From Mytilus trossulus (Eukaryota > Mollusca > Bivalvia > Mytilida > Mytilidae): a stretch of 64,000 nucleotides of DNA. The notes below the pieces were generated by a model. It did not search any database. It worked only from the letters and a program-made list of their open reading frames with translations, and was not told the origin of the DNA. Position numbers and translations under genes: made by a program. Each line of letters opens with the position of its first letter. Positions within the stretch are counted from its first letter, which is position 1. Where the stretch lies: NCBI RefSeq assembly GCF_036588685.1, contig NC_086384.1, positions 55,966,945-56,030,944 of the forward strand, read 5' to 3'. Below, one piece after another: positions 34,751-45,119 of the stretch.

Positions 34751-36179
34751 TGATTCGATCCCTACTGGTTTAATAGGTGAAACTGTAGCAGGATACTTAA
34801 GGTCATTACTCAATTCGTACTTGTGCTGAATAGGTGGGACTGTATAAGGATACTTAAGGTCCTGATGTTATCCTTACTCGTGTTTAATAGGTGGTAACTG
34901 CATAAGGTTACTAAAAGCCCTGATTCGACTCCTACTTGTGCTGAATAGGTAGGACTGTATAAGGATACTAAAGGTCCTGATTCGACCCCTATTTATGTTT
35001 AATAGGTGGAGCTGTAATATGATACTAAAGGTCTTGATTCGATCCCTACTTATGTTTAATAGGTGGAGCTGTAATATGATACTAAAGGTCTTGATTCGAT
35101 CCCTATTTATGTTTAATAGGTTGAGCTGTATAAGGATACTAAGGGTCCTGATCTTATCCCTACTTATGTTTATTAGGTGGAGCTGTAATAGGATACTAAA
35201 GGTCTTGATTCGATCCCTTCTTATGTTTAATAGGTGGAGCTGTATTAGGATACTAAAGGTCTTGATTTCATCCCTACTTGTGCTGAATAGGTAGGACTGT
35301 ATAAAGATACTAAAGGTCCTGATTTGATCCCTGTTTATGTTTAATAGGTGGAGCTGTAATATGATACTAAAGGTCTTAATTCGATCCCTTCTTATGTTTA
35401 ATAGGTGGAGCTGTATTAGGATACTAAAGGTCTTGATTTCATCCCTACTTGTGCTGAATAGGTAGGACTGTATAAGGATACTAAAGGTCCTGATTCGATC
35501 CCTGTTTATGTTTAATAAGTGGAGCTGTAATAGGATACCAAAGGTCTTGATTCGATCCCTTCTTATGTTAAATAGGTGGAGCTGTATTAGGATACTAAAG
35601 GTCTTGATTTCATCCCTACTTGTGCTGAATAGGTAGGACTGTATAAGGATACTAAAGGTCCTGATTCGATCCCTGTTTATGTTTAATAGGTGGAGCTGTA
35701 TTAGGATACTAAAGGTCCTGATTCGATCCCTATTTATGTTTAATAGGTGGAGCTGTATTAGGATACTAAAGGTCTTGATTTCATCCCTACTTGTACTGAA
35801 TATGTAGGACTGATAAGGATACTAAAGGTCCTGATTCGATCCCTATTTATGTTTAATAGGTGGAGCTGTATTAGGATACTAAAGGTCTTGATTATCCCTA
35901 CTTGTACTGAATAGATAGGACTGTATAAGGATACTAAAGGTCTTGATTTCATCCCTACTTGTGTTTAAAAGGTGGGACTGTATAAGTATACTAACTGTTC
36001 TAATTAGATCGTACTTATGTTTAATAGGTGGAGCTGTAATAGGATGCTCAAGTTCCAGATTCGATTCCTATTTGTTGTTAATAGGGGTGGCTGTATTAGG
36101 ATACGACAGGTCCAGATTCGATCCCTATGTATTGTCAATAGGGGTGGCTTTATAGGGATACTGAAGGTCATAGTATGAT
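34751..36179 (+). repeat. 57-bp satellite, block 1, with 171-bp higher-order repeat
   Basis: Unit: GATTCGATCCCTACTTATG, TTTAATAGGTGGAGCTGTA, then AGGATACTAAAGGTC. Between 35218 and 35733 three units alternate as a group, with the start word TTCTTATGTTTAATAGG-type at 35218, 35389 and 35560, a spacing of 171 bp. Open frames across it are satellite artefacts. Confidence 0.95.
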
Positions 36180-36440
36180 CTCGTCCTAAAATCGAGAAGA
36201 GACATTACATAAAGTATATCTAATAAATGAACGTGATTTGATTGTTTTTGTTTCTTTGTCAGTTTCATTTACGGAATAAAGCAAATGATCATACCTTGTT
36301 CTTCTAATAACAAAAATAACAAAATTTAGGACAAAGTTAATTCATAGATAATTTTGTTTTACCATACTGCTACTCGGAAAATGCATAAAATCAGTAAGTG
36401 TTGTTATAATTGAAAATGAGTCAACAATCTATCAAGGATA
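36180..36440 (+). repeat. Satellite spacer, copy 1
   Basis: Contains AAGTATATCTAATAAATGAA, TTTCATTTACGGAATAAAGC and TTGAAAATGAGTCAACAATC. Repeated at 38030-38300, 38640-38900 and 39185-39430. Confidence 0.9.
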
Positions 36441-36639
36441 CTTAAGGTTCAGATTTGATCCCTAGTGATACATGTTTTAAAATACGTTGGACTGTATACG
36501 GATACTTAAATCCCACCTAACTAACAAGGTAAGTGATTGAATCAGACCTATGGTATCTTCCCACAGTCCTTCCTATTAAACACAATTTTGATTTAAATCC
36601 TGTCATAAATAGTATCCTTCTGCCTCATGAAATTTTATG

Positions 36640-36850
36640 AAAAGTTCCGTACATTTAAGAACGTTAAGTCTCTGCTTGATAGTTGTCTCATATTCAACGA
36701 TAGCAATACGTTCTTATTCTATACCTATGTAGATTAGCAATATATTACAAAAAAATAACTAGGAATTAAGTAGATTTTGTTATTTTTAATTATGATGGAA
36801 GAAAAGGGCATACTAATTTGCTTTATTCCGTATATATAGTTTTGATTCAA
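36640..36850 (-). repeat. Inverted satellite spacer copy
   Basis: ACTAGGAATTAAGTAGATTTTG and TTTGCTTTATTCCGT are reverse-complement counterparts of the spacer. They place block 2 between oppositely oriented spacers. Confidence 0.75.
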
Positions 36851-37692
36851 TCCCTACTGGTGTTTAATATGTGGAGCTGTATTAGGGTACTAAAGGTTCG
36901 GAATAGATCCTACTTATATTTAAAAGGTGGGACTGTATAAGGATATTAAAGGTCCTGAGTAGATCCAACTAACATTTAATAGGTATAGGACTGTTTTAGG
37001 GTAATAAAGGTCCTGATCAGATCCTACTTATATTTAAAAGGTGGGACTGTATTAGGGTACTAAAGGTCCTGATTAGATCCTACTTATATTTAAAAGGTGG
37101 GACTGTATTAGGGTACTAAAGGTCCTGATTAGATCCTACTTATATTTAAAAGGTGGGACTGTATTAGGGTACTAAAGGTCCTGATTAGATCCTACTTATA
37201 TTTAAAAGGTGGGACTGTATAAGGATACTAAAGGTCCTGAGTAGATCCAACTTACATTTAAAAGCAGGGACTGTATAAGGATATTAAAGGTCCTAAGTAG
37301 ATCCAACTAACATTTAATAGGTATAGGACTGTTTTAGGGTAATAAGGTCCTGATCAGATCCTACTTATATTTAAAAGGTGGGACTGTATTAGGGTACTAA
37401 AGGTCCTGATTAGATCCTACTTATATTTAAAAGGTTGGACTGTATAAGGATACTAAAGTTCCTGATTAGATCCCGACTTATGTTTAATAGGTGGAGGACC
37501 GTGGAGCTGTATCAGGATACTAAAGGTCCCGATTACTTTCATACAAGTTATCAATAGGTGGGACAGTATAAGAGTACTGGAGTTCCTGAATAGATCCTAT
37601 TTATATTTAAATAGTGGGACTGTATAAGGATACTAAATGTCCTGATTAGATCCTACTTATATTTAAAAGGTGGGACTGTATAAGGATATTAA
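36851..37692 (+). repeat. 56-bp satellite, block 2 (distinct subfamily)
   Basis: Units of 56 bp read GATCCTACTTATATTTAAAAGG, TGGGACTGTATTAGGG, TACTAAAGGTCCTGATTA, several nearly identical (37021-37240). They differ from block 1 by AAAAGGTGGGAC for AATAGGTGGAGC. Confidence 0.95.
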
Positions 37693-37939
37693 AAGAGGGA
37701 CGAAAGATACCAGAGGGACAGTCAAACTCATAAATCTAAAACAAACTGACAACGCCATGGCTAAAAATGAAAAAGACAAACATAAAAACAATAGTACACA
37801 TGACACAACATAAAAACATATAGAACAAACAACTCGAACCCCACCAAAAACTAGGGGTGATATCAGGTGCTCCGGAAGGGTAAGCAGATCCTGATCCATA
37901 TGCGGCACCCGTCGTGTTGCTTATGTGATTACAAATCCG
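37693..37939. repeat. H-family repeat inserted at a satellite orientation switch
   Basis: AAAGATACCAGAGGGACAGT through GGTGATATCAGGTGCTCCGG and TTATGTGATTACAAATCCG. Forward satellite units lie to its left and inverted units to its right. Confidence 0.9.
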
Positions 37940-39185
37940 TAGGTATTGGATCAGGACCTATAGTACCCTACTACAGTCCCACCTATTAATCATCCGTAGG
38001 TATTGAATCAGGACCTGTGGTATCCTCCTAAAATGGAGCAGAGATTTGCATAAAGTATATCTAATAAATGAACGTGATTTGTTTCTTTTTCTTTATCAAT
38101 TTCATTTACGGAATAAAGCAATTTATTATTTCCTGTTCTTCTTGAATAATAAAAAACAACAAAATAAAGGACATACTAGTTGTTAATTTCTAGATATTTT
38201 TTTTATACTTTACGGTTACTCGAAATAAGTGTAAAATAAGATAGCCTTGGTACATGTATAATTGAAAATGAGTCAACAATCGATCAAGGATACTGAGTGT
38301 TTAGATTTCATCACTACTTTTTAATGTTAAATATGTGGGACTGTATAAGGATACTTAAGTTTTACCTATCAAACAAGATCAGCGATTGCATTAGACCTAT
38401 GGTATCTTCCTACAGTTTCACCAATTTGACATAAGATTGGATCGAATTAGGAACTTTAGTATCCTCATATAGTGCCACCTATTAAACATAAGTAGGGATC
38501 GAATCAGGACCTTTAGGATCAAAATACAGCTCCACATATCAAACATAAGTAGGGATTGAGTCAGGACCTATAGTATCCTCCTACCGTTCCACCTATTAAA
38601 TATCCGTAGGTATCGAATCAGAAGCTATGGTATCATCCTAAAATAAATAAGAGACTAACATACGTAAATCTAATAAATGACCGTGATTTGAACTTTTTTT
38701 CTTTATTAATTTCATTTACGGAATAAAAGAAATGGTTTTACCCTGTTTTTCTAATAACTAGAAATAACAAAATGTAGGACACAGTTAATTCCTAGGTGTG
38801 TTGGTTATACAATACTGTTACTCTAAATAGGCGTAAAATAAGCAAGTGTTGGTATAATTGAAAATGAGTCAACAATCTATCAAGGATACTTAAGGTTCAA
38901 CAATCCCTACTTATATTTAATAGCTGGGACTGTATCGTTGTAAAAGGATACTAAAGTCCCACCTGTAAAACAAGATTAGTGATTGAATCAGACCTATGGT
39001 ATACTCCTGCAATTCCACCTATTTGACATAAGTAGGAATCAAATCAGGACCTGTGTTATCCTTGTCTACAGTCCCACCTATTAAATAAAAAAAAAGGATT
39101 GAATCAGGACCTATAGTATCCTCCTACAGTCCTACCTATTAATCATCTGTAGGTATCGAATCAGAAGCTATGATATCCTCCTAAA
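37940..39185 (-). repeat. Inverted satellite blocks alternating with spacer copies
   Basis: Reverse-complement units (ATCAGGACCTATAGTATCCTCC, CAGTCCCACCTATTAA) occur at 37940-38030, 38425-38640 and 38960-39185. Between them lie spacer copies at 38030-38300 and 38640-38900. The composite period is about 545-606 bp. Confidence 0.9.
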
Positions 39186-39870
39186 ATAGAGAGTGACCTT
39201 ACATAATGTATATCTATTAAATAGTCATAGAGATTTGAATTTTCTTCTTTGTCAATTTCATTTACGGAATAAAGCAAATGGTTATACCCTGTTCTTCTCG
39301 AATAATAAGAAATACTTAAATGTAGGACCTATTTAATTCCTACGTATTTTTTATGCCATACTATTAATAGGTTTAAAAAAAAAAGTAAGTGTAGGTATAA
39401 TTGAAAATTAGTCAACTTTCGATCAGATACTATATATACCTTGAATGAAAGGAACTTAATTAAAATGATACTAAAGGCCTTGTTGTGTAGGAGTATATCA
39501 TAGTTCATGATTTGATCCCTACTTATGTTAAATAGTTTGAACTGTTGTAGGATAACATAGGTCCTGATTCGATCCCTGCTGATGTTAAATAGGCAGAACT
39601 GTACGTAGGAGAATACTAAAGTCCCTGATACGACCCCTCCTGATGTTTAATTGGTGGGACTATAGGAGAATACTATAGGTCATGATTTGATTCCTGCATA
39701 TGTTAAATAGGTGGGAGTGTAGAATGACATCAAAGGTCCTGATTCCATCCCTACTAATGTTTAATAAGTGATAAAGTGTGACTGTAAGAGGATACCATTG
39801 GTCCGGATTCGATCCCTCCTTATGTTTAAAATATGTGACGGTAGAAGGATACGATAGGTCTTGATTTTAT
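39186..39870 (+). repeat. Fourth spacer copy and terminal forward satellite block
   Basis: Spacer 39186-39430 (TTTCATTTACGGAATAAAGC), then forward but decayed satellite units 39480-39870 (GATTCGATCCCTGCTGATG, AATAGGCAGAACTGTA). Confidence 0.85.
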
Positions 39871-39884
39871 TGTATCTACGTCTA

Positions 39885-40545
39885 TCTTGCAAGGTCAAAG
39901 GTCGCTGTTTGCCTTTTATAAAGCTTTGTTTACATCTCTCCTTGTGAAGGTTCAAGGTCATGTTTTGCATGTTTAATTTTAGATAATATATACGTCTTTC
40001 CTTCAAGGTCATATTTCAAGGCCATATTTGCTTTTTTTAAAACGTCATACGTTTATCCTTTAAAGTCGAAGTTCCAGGTCATTCTTTTTAAAATGTATGC
40101 GTCTGTCCTTCAAGGTCAAAGTTCAAGGTCATATTCTTCTTTTTTTAAATGTCATACGTCTATCTGTCCTTCAAGTCGAAGTTCAAGGTCATTTTGTTAA
40201 TTGTGAATGTGTTTTTCCTTCAAGGTCAAAGTTCAAGGTCGTTTTTATCATGTTTAATCTTAGATTACTTATATTTGTCTGTCCTACAAGGTCAGTTCAA
40301 GGTCATAGTACTTTTTTTTTTAAATGTCATACGTCTATCTGTCCTTCAAAGTCAAAGTTCAAGGTCATTTTTTTAATTGTGAATGTGTTTGTCCTTCAAG
40401 GTCAAAGTTCGAGGTGATATTTCTTTTTTTTTAAATATCATACATCTATCTGTCCTTAAAAGTCAAAGTTCAAGGTCATTCTTTTTTTTAATTGTGTATG
40501 TGTCCCTCCTTCAAGGTCATTTTCAAGGTAATTCTTCTATTTCTT
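39885..40545 (+). repeat. Minisatellite of about 60 bp rich in AGGTCA-like hexamers
   Basis: About eleven units, each with GTCCTTCAAGGTCAAAG followed by TTCAAGGTCAT and a T-rich filler. The core AAGGTCAAAGTTCAAGGTCA occurs intact at about 40113 and near-intact in most units. The open frames spanning it repeat QSSRSFF-like words and are artefacts. Confidence 0.95.
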
Positions 40546-40734
40546 CCCCCAAAAAATTCCTAGCCCCTTTTTTTTTATAACACCCCAAAAGAAAAACCCT
40601 TTTAGAATGCAATTTTACTGTGTTTTGTATATAAGTATATGATATCATACAAGTTTGTTTAGAAATCAATAATTAAACATATACAGTATTTATTATTCTG
40701 GTTTAAAAATGGTTTTTTTATATAAGACACACAT

Positions 40735-40818
40735 ATATATTAATCCTGCTTTAGTCCCACCCCTATGGGAAATTTAGTGTTTTAACATATAGGGTGGGAC
40801 TAAAACAGGATTAATATA
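40735..40818. repeat. GTCCCAC hairpin, isolated copy
   Basis: Arms TATATTAATCCTGCTTTAGT (then CCCACCC) and their reverse complement ending at 40818, loop about 30 bases. Same family as 34149-34590. Confidence 0.9.
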
Positions 40819-41038
40819 TAACACTGTTTTCTCATAATAATAAATATATTTTTACTTTTTTTTCTTTTATTTGTGTACTTATAATAATAAAAAATAAACA
40901 TTCTGGTCGTCTTTATTTCAATTATCAAATTATATTATTATTTTTATTAAAAACACAAAATCGATTAGATTCCAGGCAATTAAAAATGTTCGATCCCACG
41001 TGGGACTAAAGTAGGATTATGCCAGCCAATCCGTTTTT

Positions 41039-41273
41039 CATGCCAGTAACGAAGTACTGGCTACTGGGCTGGTGATACCATAATCTGTTTAAACTTGTCG
41101 GACTAACGGGGCGTCGGACTAGTGGGGTGTCGGACTAATGGGGTGTCGGACCAATCGGGTGTCGGACTAACGGGGTGTCGCAATATCGGGGCGACCCCAT
41201 TTTATAATAACACAAAAAAAACCCGTATTTTCATGCCAGTAACGAAGTACTGGCTACTGGGCTGGTGATACCC
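41039..41273. repeat. GTCGGACTAACGGGGT minisatellite between 41-bp direct repeats
   Basis: Units of about 16 bp (GTCGGACTAACGGG(G/C)) run from about 41098 to 41190. They are bracketed by direct copies of a segment CATGCCAGTAACGAAG...GCTGGTGATACC at 41039-41079 and 41233-41273. Confidence 0.9.
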
Positions 41274-41757
41274 TCGGGGACTATAGTAGGGGGATCAATA
41301 TGTTTTACACATGGAAATAAGTCAGTATTTCACATCATAGCTTCAAATCTTCGAAAGACAAAATGTCAAGAAGAACATTAAAAATAGTCAAATCGAAATA
41401 TATTTTTAACACCATTCATCACAAGACTTTGGTAATGTAAGGAAGCTGCATAGATTGCTATACATAATCTGAATAATTCAGTCGCTATACATGTATAAAT
41501 TTCACTCACTTTGATCACTGCAATTAAGCATTACTGACATGTTTTGTTTGAATCGGCTTATAGATTGAGAGAAATTAAGTATAGACATTAGACATTATTT
41601 TTTTAATATACCAATCATGGACCCTTGTCGGGCAAGATACAAATTAAAACATCATAATACAATGATTATATTAACATTAGTGAAATACACAATAAGTAAT
41701 ACACAAATAATAGATTGATACTATGAGCAATGTAGGATATAATTATATATGGTACAT

Positions 41758-41916
41758 ACCCGTAGCCAGGGGGGGGGGGGGTTCGGGGGGTTCTGACGAC
41801 CCCCCCTTGAAAACTATTAAGCACTGTTAAAGTCGATGTTCTGTTCGAATTGTGACTGTTAAAGTCGAGTTTGTGAGTCAAACGAACCCCCCTTTGGAAA
41901 TTCCTGGCTACGGGCC
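41758..41916. mobile_element. MITE with CCGTAGCCAGG / CCTGGCTACGG ends
   Basis: Terminal inverted words CCGTAGCCAGG (41760-41770) and CCTGGCTACGG (41903-41913) enclose a G-run and AAC(G)AACCCCCC, about 157 bp. Direct copies of GACTGTTAAAGTCGA-like words lie in the middle. The open frame crossing its right end is spurious. Confidence 0.75.
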
Positions 41917-42960
41917 TGTGGTAAGAGGCATTGAGTGTAATGAGGCCGATTTAATATTAAAAGAATATGATCAGTTTATAAATACGGAAACAAAAAAAGT
42001 AAAAATAGAACCGGGAATACAGTATCTCATTCTGCAGTAGTTCTCCTCATGACCAGTGCACTTCAGTGAGGGACTTTTACATCACAACAATCCAAAGGTC
42101 ATCAAGGGTAGATCCTTCAGAACTAGCCACAGATACATGAGATTACTCCAATAATAATTCTCCTCATGACTAATGCACAGCAGCAATCTACAGGGATGTG
42201 TGCAAAATTTTGTCAAAAAATACATATCACGCCACATCAAGAAAGAACAAAGTGTATAGATCTAGAGAAGTAATTAATTCTCCAATAAATATGATTAAAT
42301 ATTCATCTAATCTGCATTCAAACATTTGAATATTGATACACGAGATGATTCTGATATTACGAACACCGGCAATCATGCAGAATGCATCTTTTTTGTTTCC
42401 ATTACAAGATGCCTTAGGGTCCATTTATGCCTCTAACTCCCTCAAAATTTGTACTTTTTAGGCTAATAAATCAAAATTTTATGAATGAAATGTGACAATA
42501 AATGAGTAAAATTATTCAAGCTTAAAGCAGGAACTATCCATACAAAAGTTTAGAGACTCAATGAGGTCTTACGTAAAACTCAAGTTAGAGAAACACATAA
42601 TTGCATGATTCTTTTTAGGAAATAATATGTTGTTACTGTTTCAAATAGTTATTTTTTTAAAATTACTTAGGATCAAATTTTCTTTAACAGCACAATATAG
42701 TAAATTAGAAAAAAAAGTTGATCGATAAAGTTAAATACTATTGATGATAAAAGTAAACTGAATTTTTACAAAAGACTTGATCTAAATCCATTGATTAAAC
42801 CTAACCTCTCTAACTCAAATTTTGAATTTAGAAAATTGATTACAAAACTTAAAATCAGTTGTTTTAGCAGTTAAAAAACAGAATTAACTCACATTTTTTT
42901 CATGATTTAGTGGTATTCCAAAATATTAAAAAGATTTTAAAAAAGTGATTGTATCCATGT
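41917..42960. other. AT-rich stretch with no supported feature
   Basis: Contains two similar words (TTCTCCTCATGAC at about 42041 and 42160). I see no gene here. Confidence 0.5.
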
Positions 42961-42964
42961 AATT

Positions 42965-43840
42965 AAAAAGAGACGTGCATCGTGATACGGATTACCAACA
43001 AAAGAAACCCACTGATAAGAAACTACCAACTACTTGGTCACACACTAGATGCAGTCGAGCATAGGAAATACCATAAACCATGACCTACAGTGGAATACAC
43101 ATATCAACCAGACGGTAGGCAAAGCATCAAGGAAACTAGGCTTTCCGAGAAAGAACCTAGGACGGTGTAAACCAGAAGTCAAAGCTACTGCCTACATCAC
43201 CATGGTCAGACCAACCCTGGAATACGCCTCCACTGTATGGGACCAATACCAACACAACCTTGAAAAAGACCTAGAACACGTACAGAGAAGGGCAGCTAGG
43301 TTCGTGTACAATGAATACCAAGACGTATCCAAAGGTTGTGTCAGTTCCTTAATGGAGAGACTAAGATGGGAGCCTCTTGAAGATCGCCGCTACAAAGACC
43401 GACTCACCATGGCATACAAGATCCGCAATAGATTGGTGGATATTGACACCTCGAATTATTACAAACCCGGAGATTCAAGGACCAGAGAAGGCCACCTCAT
43501 GCACCAACAGCGCACTCTAAAAGACCAATACAGGTACTCCTTCTTCCCAAGATTGAACCAGGGAATGGAACACACTACCGGAAAAAGCCACAACAGCAGC
43601 TACACTAGAAGAGTTCAAGGCCACCCTTATCATCCTGCCAGAGGCCTTGACAGGAGCTTCACACACCTAGAACTCCTTTGACCCCAGATGTACATAGTTT
43701 TATTTGTAAATAATTTTCCCTCCTGTAAATAGTTTTTATTAAGTGAGGAGGGAAGGCCTCAGGATTTCACGAGCGAGAGTCATTTATACACTCAAGAAGA
43801 GTACGACTCTGTACCGAAAGAAGAAGAAGCAGGAGAAAAA
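42965..43840 (+). pseudogene. 5'-truncated non-LTR retrotransposon, C-terminal part
   Basis: Codes for the region after the reverse-transcriptase domain of a jockey/CR1-like LINE: GHTLDAVEHRKY, then INHDLQWNTHINQ, KASRKLGFPRKNLGRC, MVRPTLEYASTVWDQY, VQRRAARFVYNEY, and YRYSFFPR. Two frame shifts break it, one near 43068 where residues are lost and one near 43560. After the second, the family's usual end (LEEFKATLIILPEAL) continues in another frame to TAG at 43668-43670. The 3' tail ends in GAAAGAAGAAGAAG. It is G/C-richer than its flanks, so it is a younger insertion than many repeats here. Confidence 0.8.
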
Positions 43841-44298
43841 GGGGGAAGTTTCTGAAGATTAATTATAATATTTATTTGAAAATTTGTACACTTCACTAGT
43901 CGAGCTGGTTTGAACTGGTCAAAAGTTGACAAAATAAATTATATGATTTTTTGCTCGCACCATTTTTCATTTTTTTAATTGGATATTCAAAGTAACTTTT
44001 CTTTGTTAACAGTTTCACAACTTGGGATAACAAATGATTTTAACACAAATTTCTATCAAGTTTTCATATTTTTAAAATATTATTTGATGCGTTTTAATAT
44101 GGATAGTTCAGTTCTCATAATGCTATTATGTAACACATATATGTTTATTCTAATGAATGAATGTCTTTTATTTACATGCATTTATATTTTAGGCATTAAG
44201 CTTAATACCTGCACACATTTTTTTTCAGGATTGAAGCTTAAATCTACAATCCCCTTGCCTGACATGAATGTGATTTACCGAATTAGACTATTTACCGA

Positions 44299-44688
44299 AT
44301 TTGTTATCACATAAGCAACACGACGAGTGCCACATGTGGAGCAGGATCTGCTTTCCGAAGCACATGATATCCCCAAATTTTTTGGTGGGGTTCGTGTTGT
44401 TTATTTTTAAGTTTTCTCTGTTGTTTCATGTTAGTCCTATAATATAAGACTCTGGAGGTTCAAATTTACATTCAACGTTTTTTATCGGATATTTTTTTTT
44501 ACTATCAATGTTGAACTCTGGGGTTGAATGTAAATGATATGAACCTCCAGAGTCTTATATTATAGGACTAGTTTCATGTGTACTATTGTTTGTCTGTTTG
44601 TCTTTTTTCATTTTTAGCCATGGCATTGTCAGTTTATTTTAGATTTATGAGTTTGACTGTCCCTTTGGTATCTTTCGCCCCTCTTTTA
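44299..44688 (-). repeat. H-family repeat split by a MITE
   Basis: Inverted relative to 17251. Left part: TTATCACATAAGCAACACGA through GGTGGGGTTCGTGTTG. Right part: TGTACTATTGTTTGTCTG through TTTGACTGTCCCTTTGG. The two parts are contiguous in 37693-37939, so the MITE at 44432-44570 interrupts it. Confidence 0.9.
44432..44570. mobile_element. 139-bp MITE with 31-bp perfect TIRs and 9-bp target duplication
   Basis: The left TIR starts TAGTCCTATAATATAAGACT and its exact reverse complement ends at 44570. GTTTCATGT flanks it on both sides (44423-44431 and 44571-44579). A 9-bp duplication is typical of Mutator-like elements. No coding capacity. Confidence 0.92.
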
Positions 44689-45119
44689 AATCCTAGGATT
44701 TAAGACTTATGCCCAACTTAGTAGACGTATTGCCTAGGCGTTAGCTTATTGCCTAGGATTTAATCTCAATGCCTAATTTCACTTATTGCCGCTAACATAT
44801 GATACATATATATAGGTAGGTCATGCACTAAACTATCAGTTAATTATAGACTAGTACATGTTATAGATCATATAGGGTCTTAAGTCACATTTTTTTCACA
44901 TTTTACATGCCGGGGTATTTTAAATCTGACCTTACGGTATGTGGTTCTCTCATTATTAAAAATTGAGAGAGAAAAATAAGATGTGGTATGATTGCCAATG
45001 AGACAACTGTCCACAAGAGACCGGAAATAATTAATGAAATATGTTATCTATATTTAAACGCATCAAATAATATTTTAAAGATGTGATAACTTGATAGAAA
45101 TTTGGGTTAATATCATTTG

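Noticed and set aside
34995..36155. Repeated open frames such as MFNRWSCNMILKVLIRSLL
   Set aside because: Produced by the 57-bp (19-codon) satellite unit; both strands are open.
40097..40580. Open frames rich in QSSRSFF and VLQGQ words
   Set aside because: By-products of the AGGTCA minisatellite; frames change at every indel between units.
41852..42040. 62-codon open frame
   Set aside because: Starts inside the CCGTAGCCAGG MITE and runs into AT-rich sequence.
43979..44314. 111-codon open frame with hydrophobic stretches
   Set aside because: Overlaps an inverted-repeat arm and the end of an H-family repeat; AT-rich, no recognisable motif.
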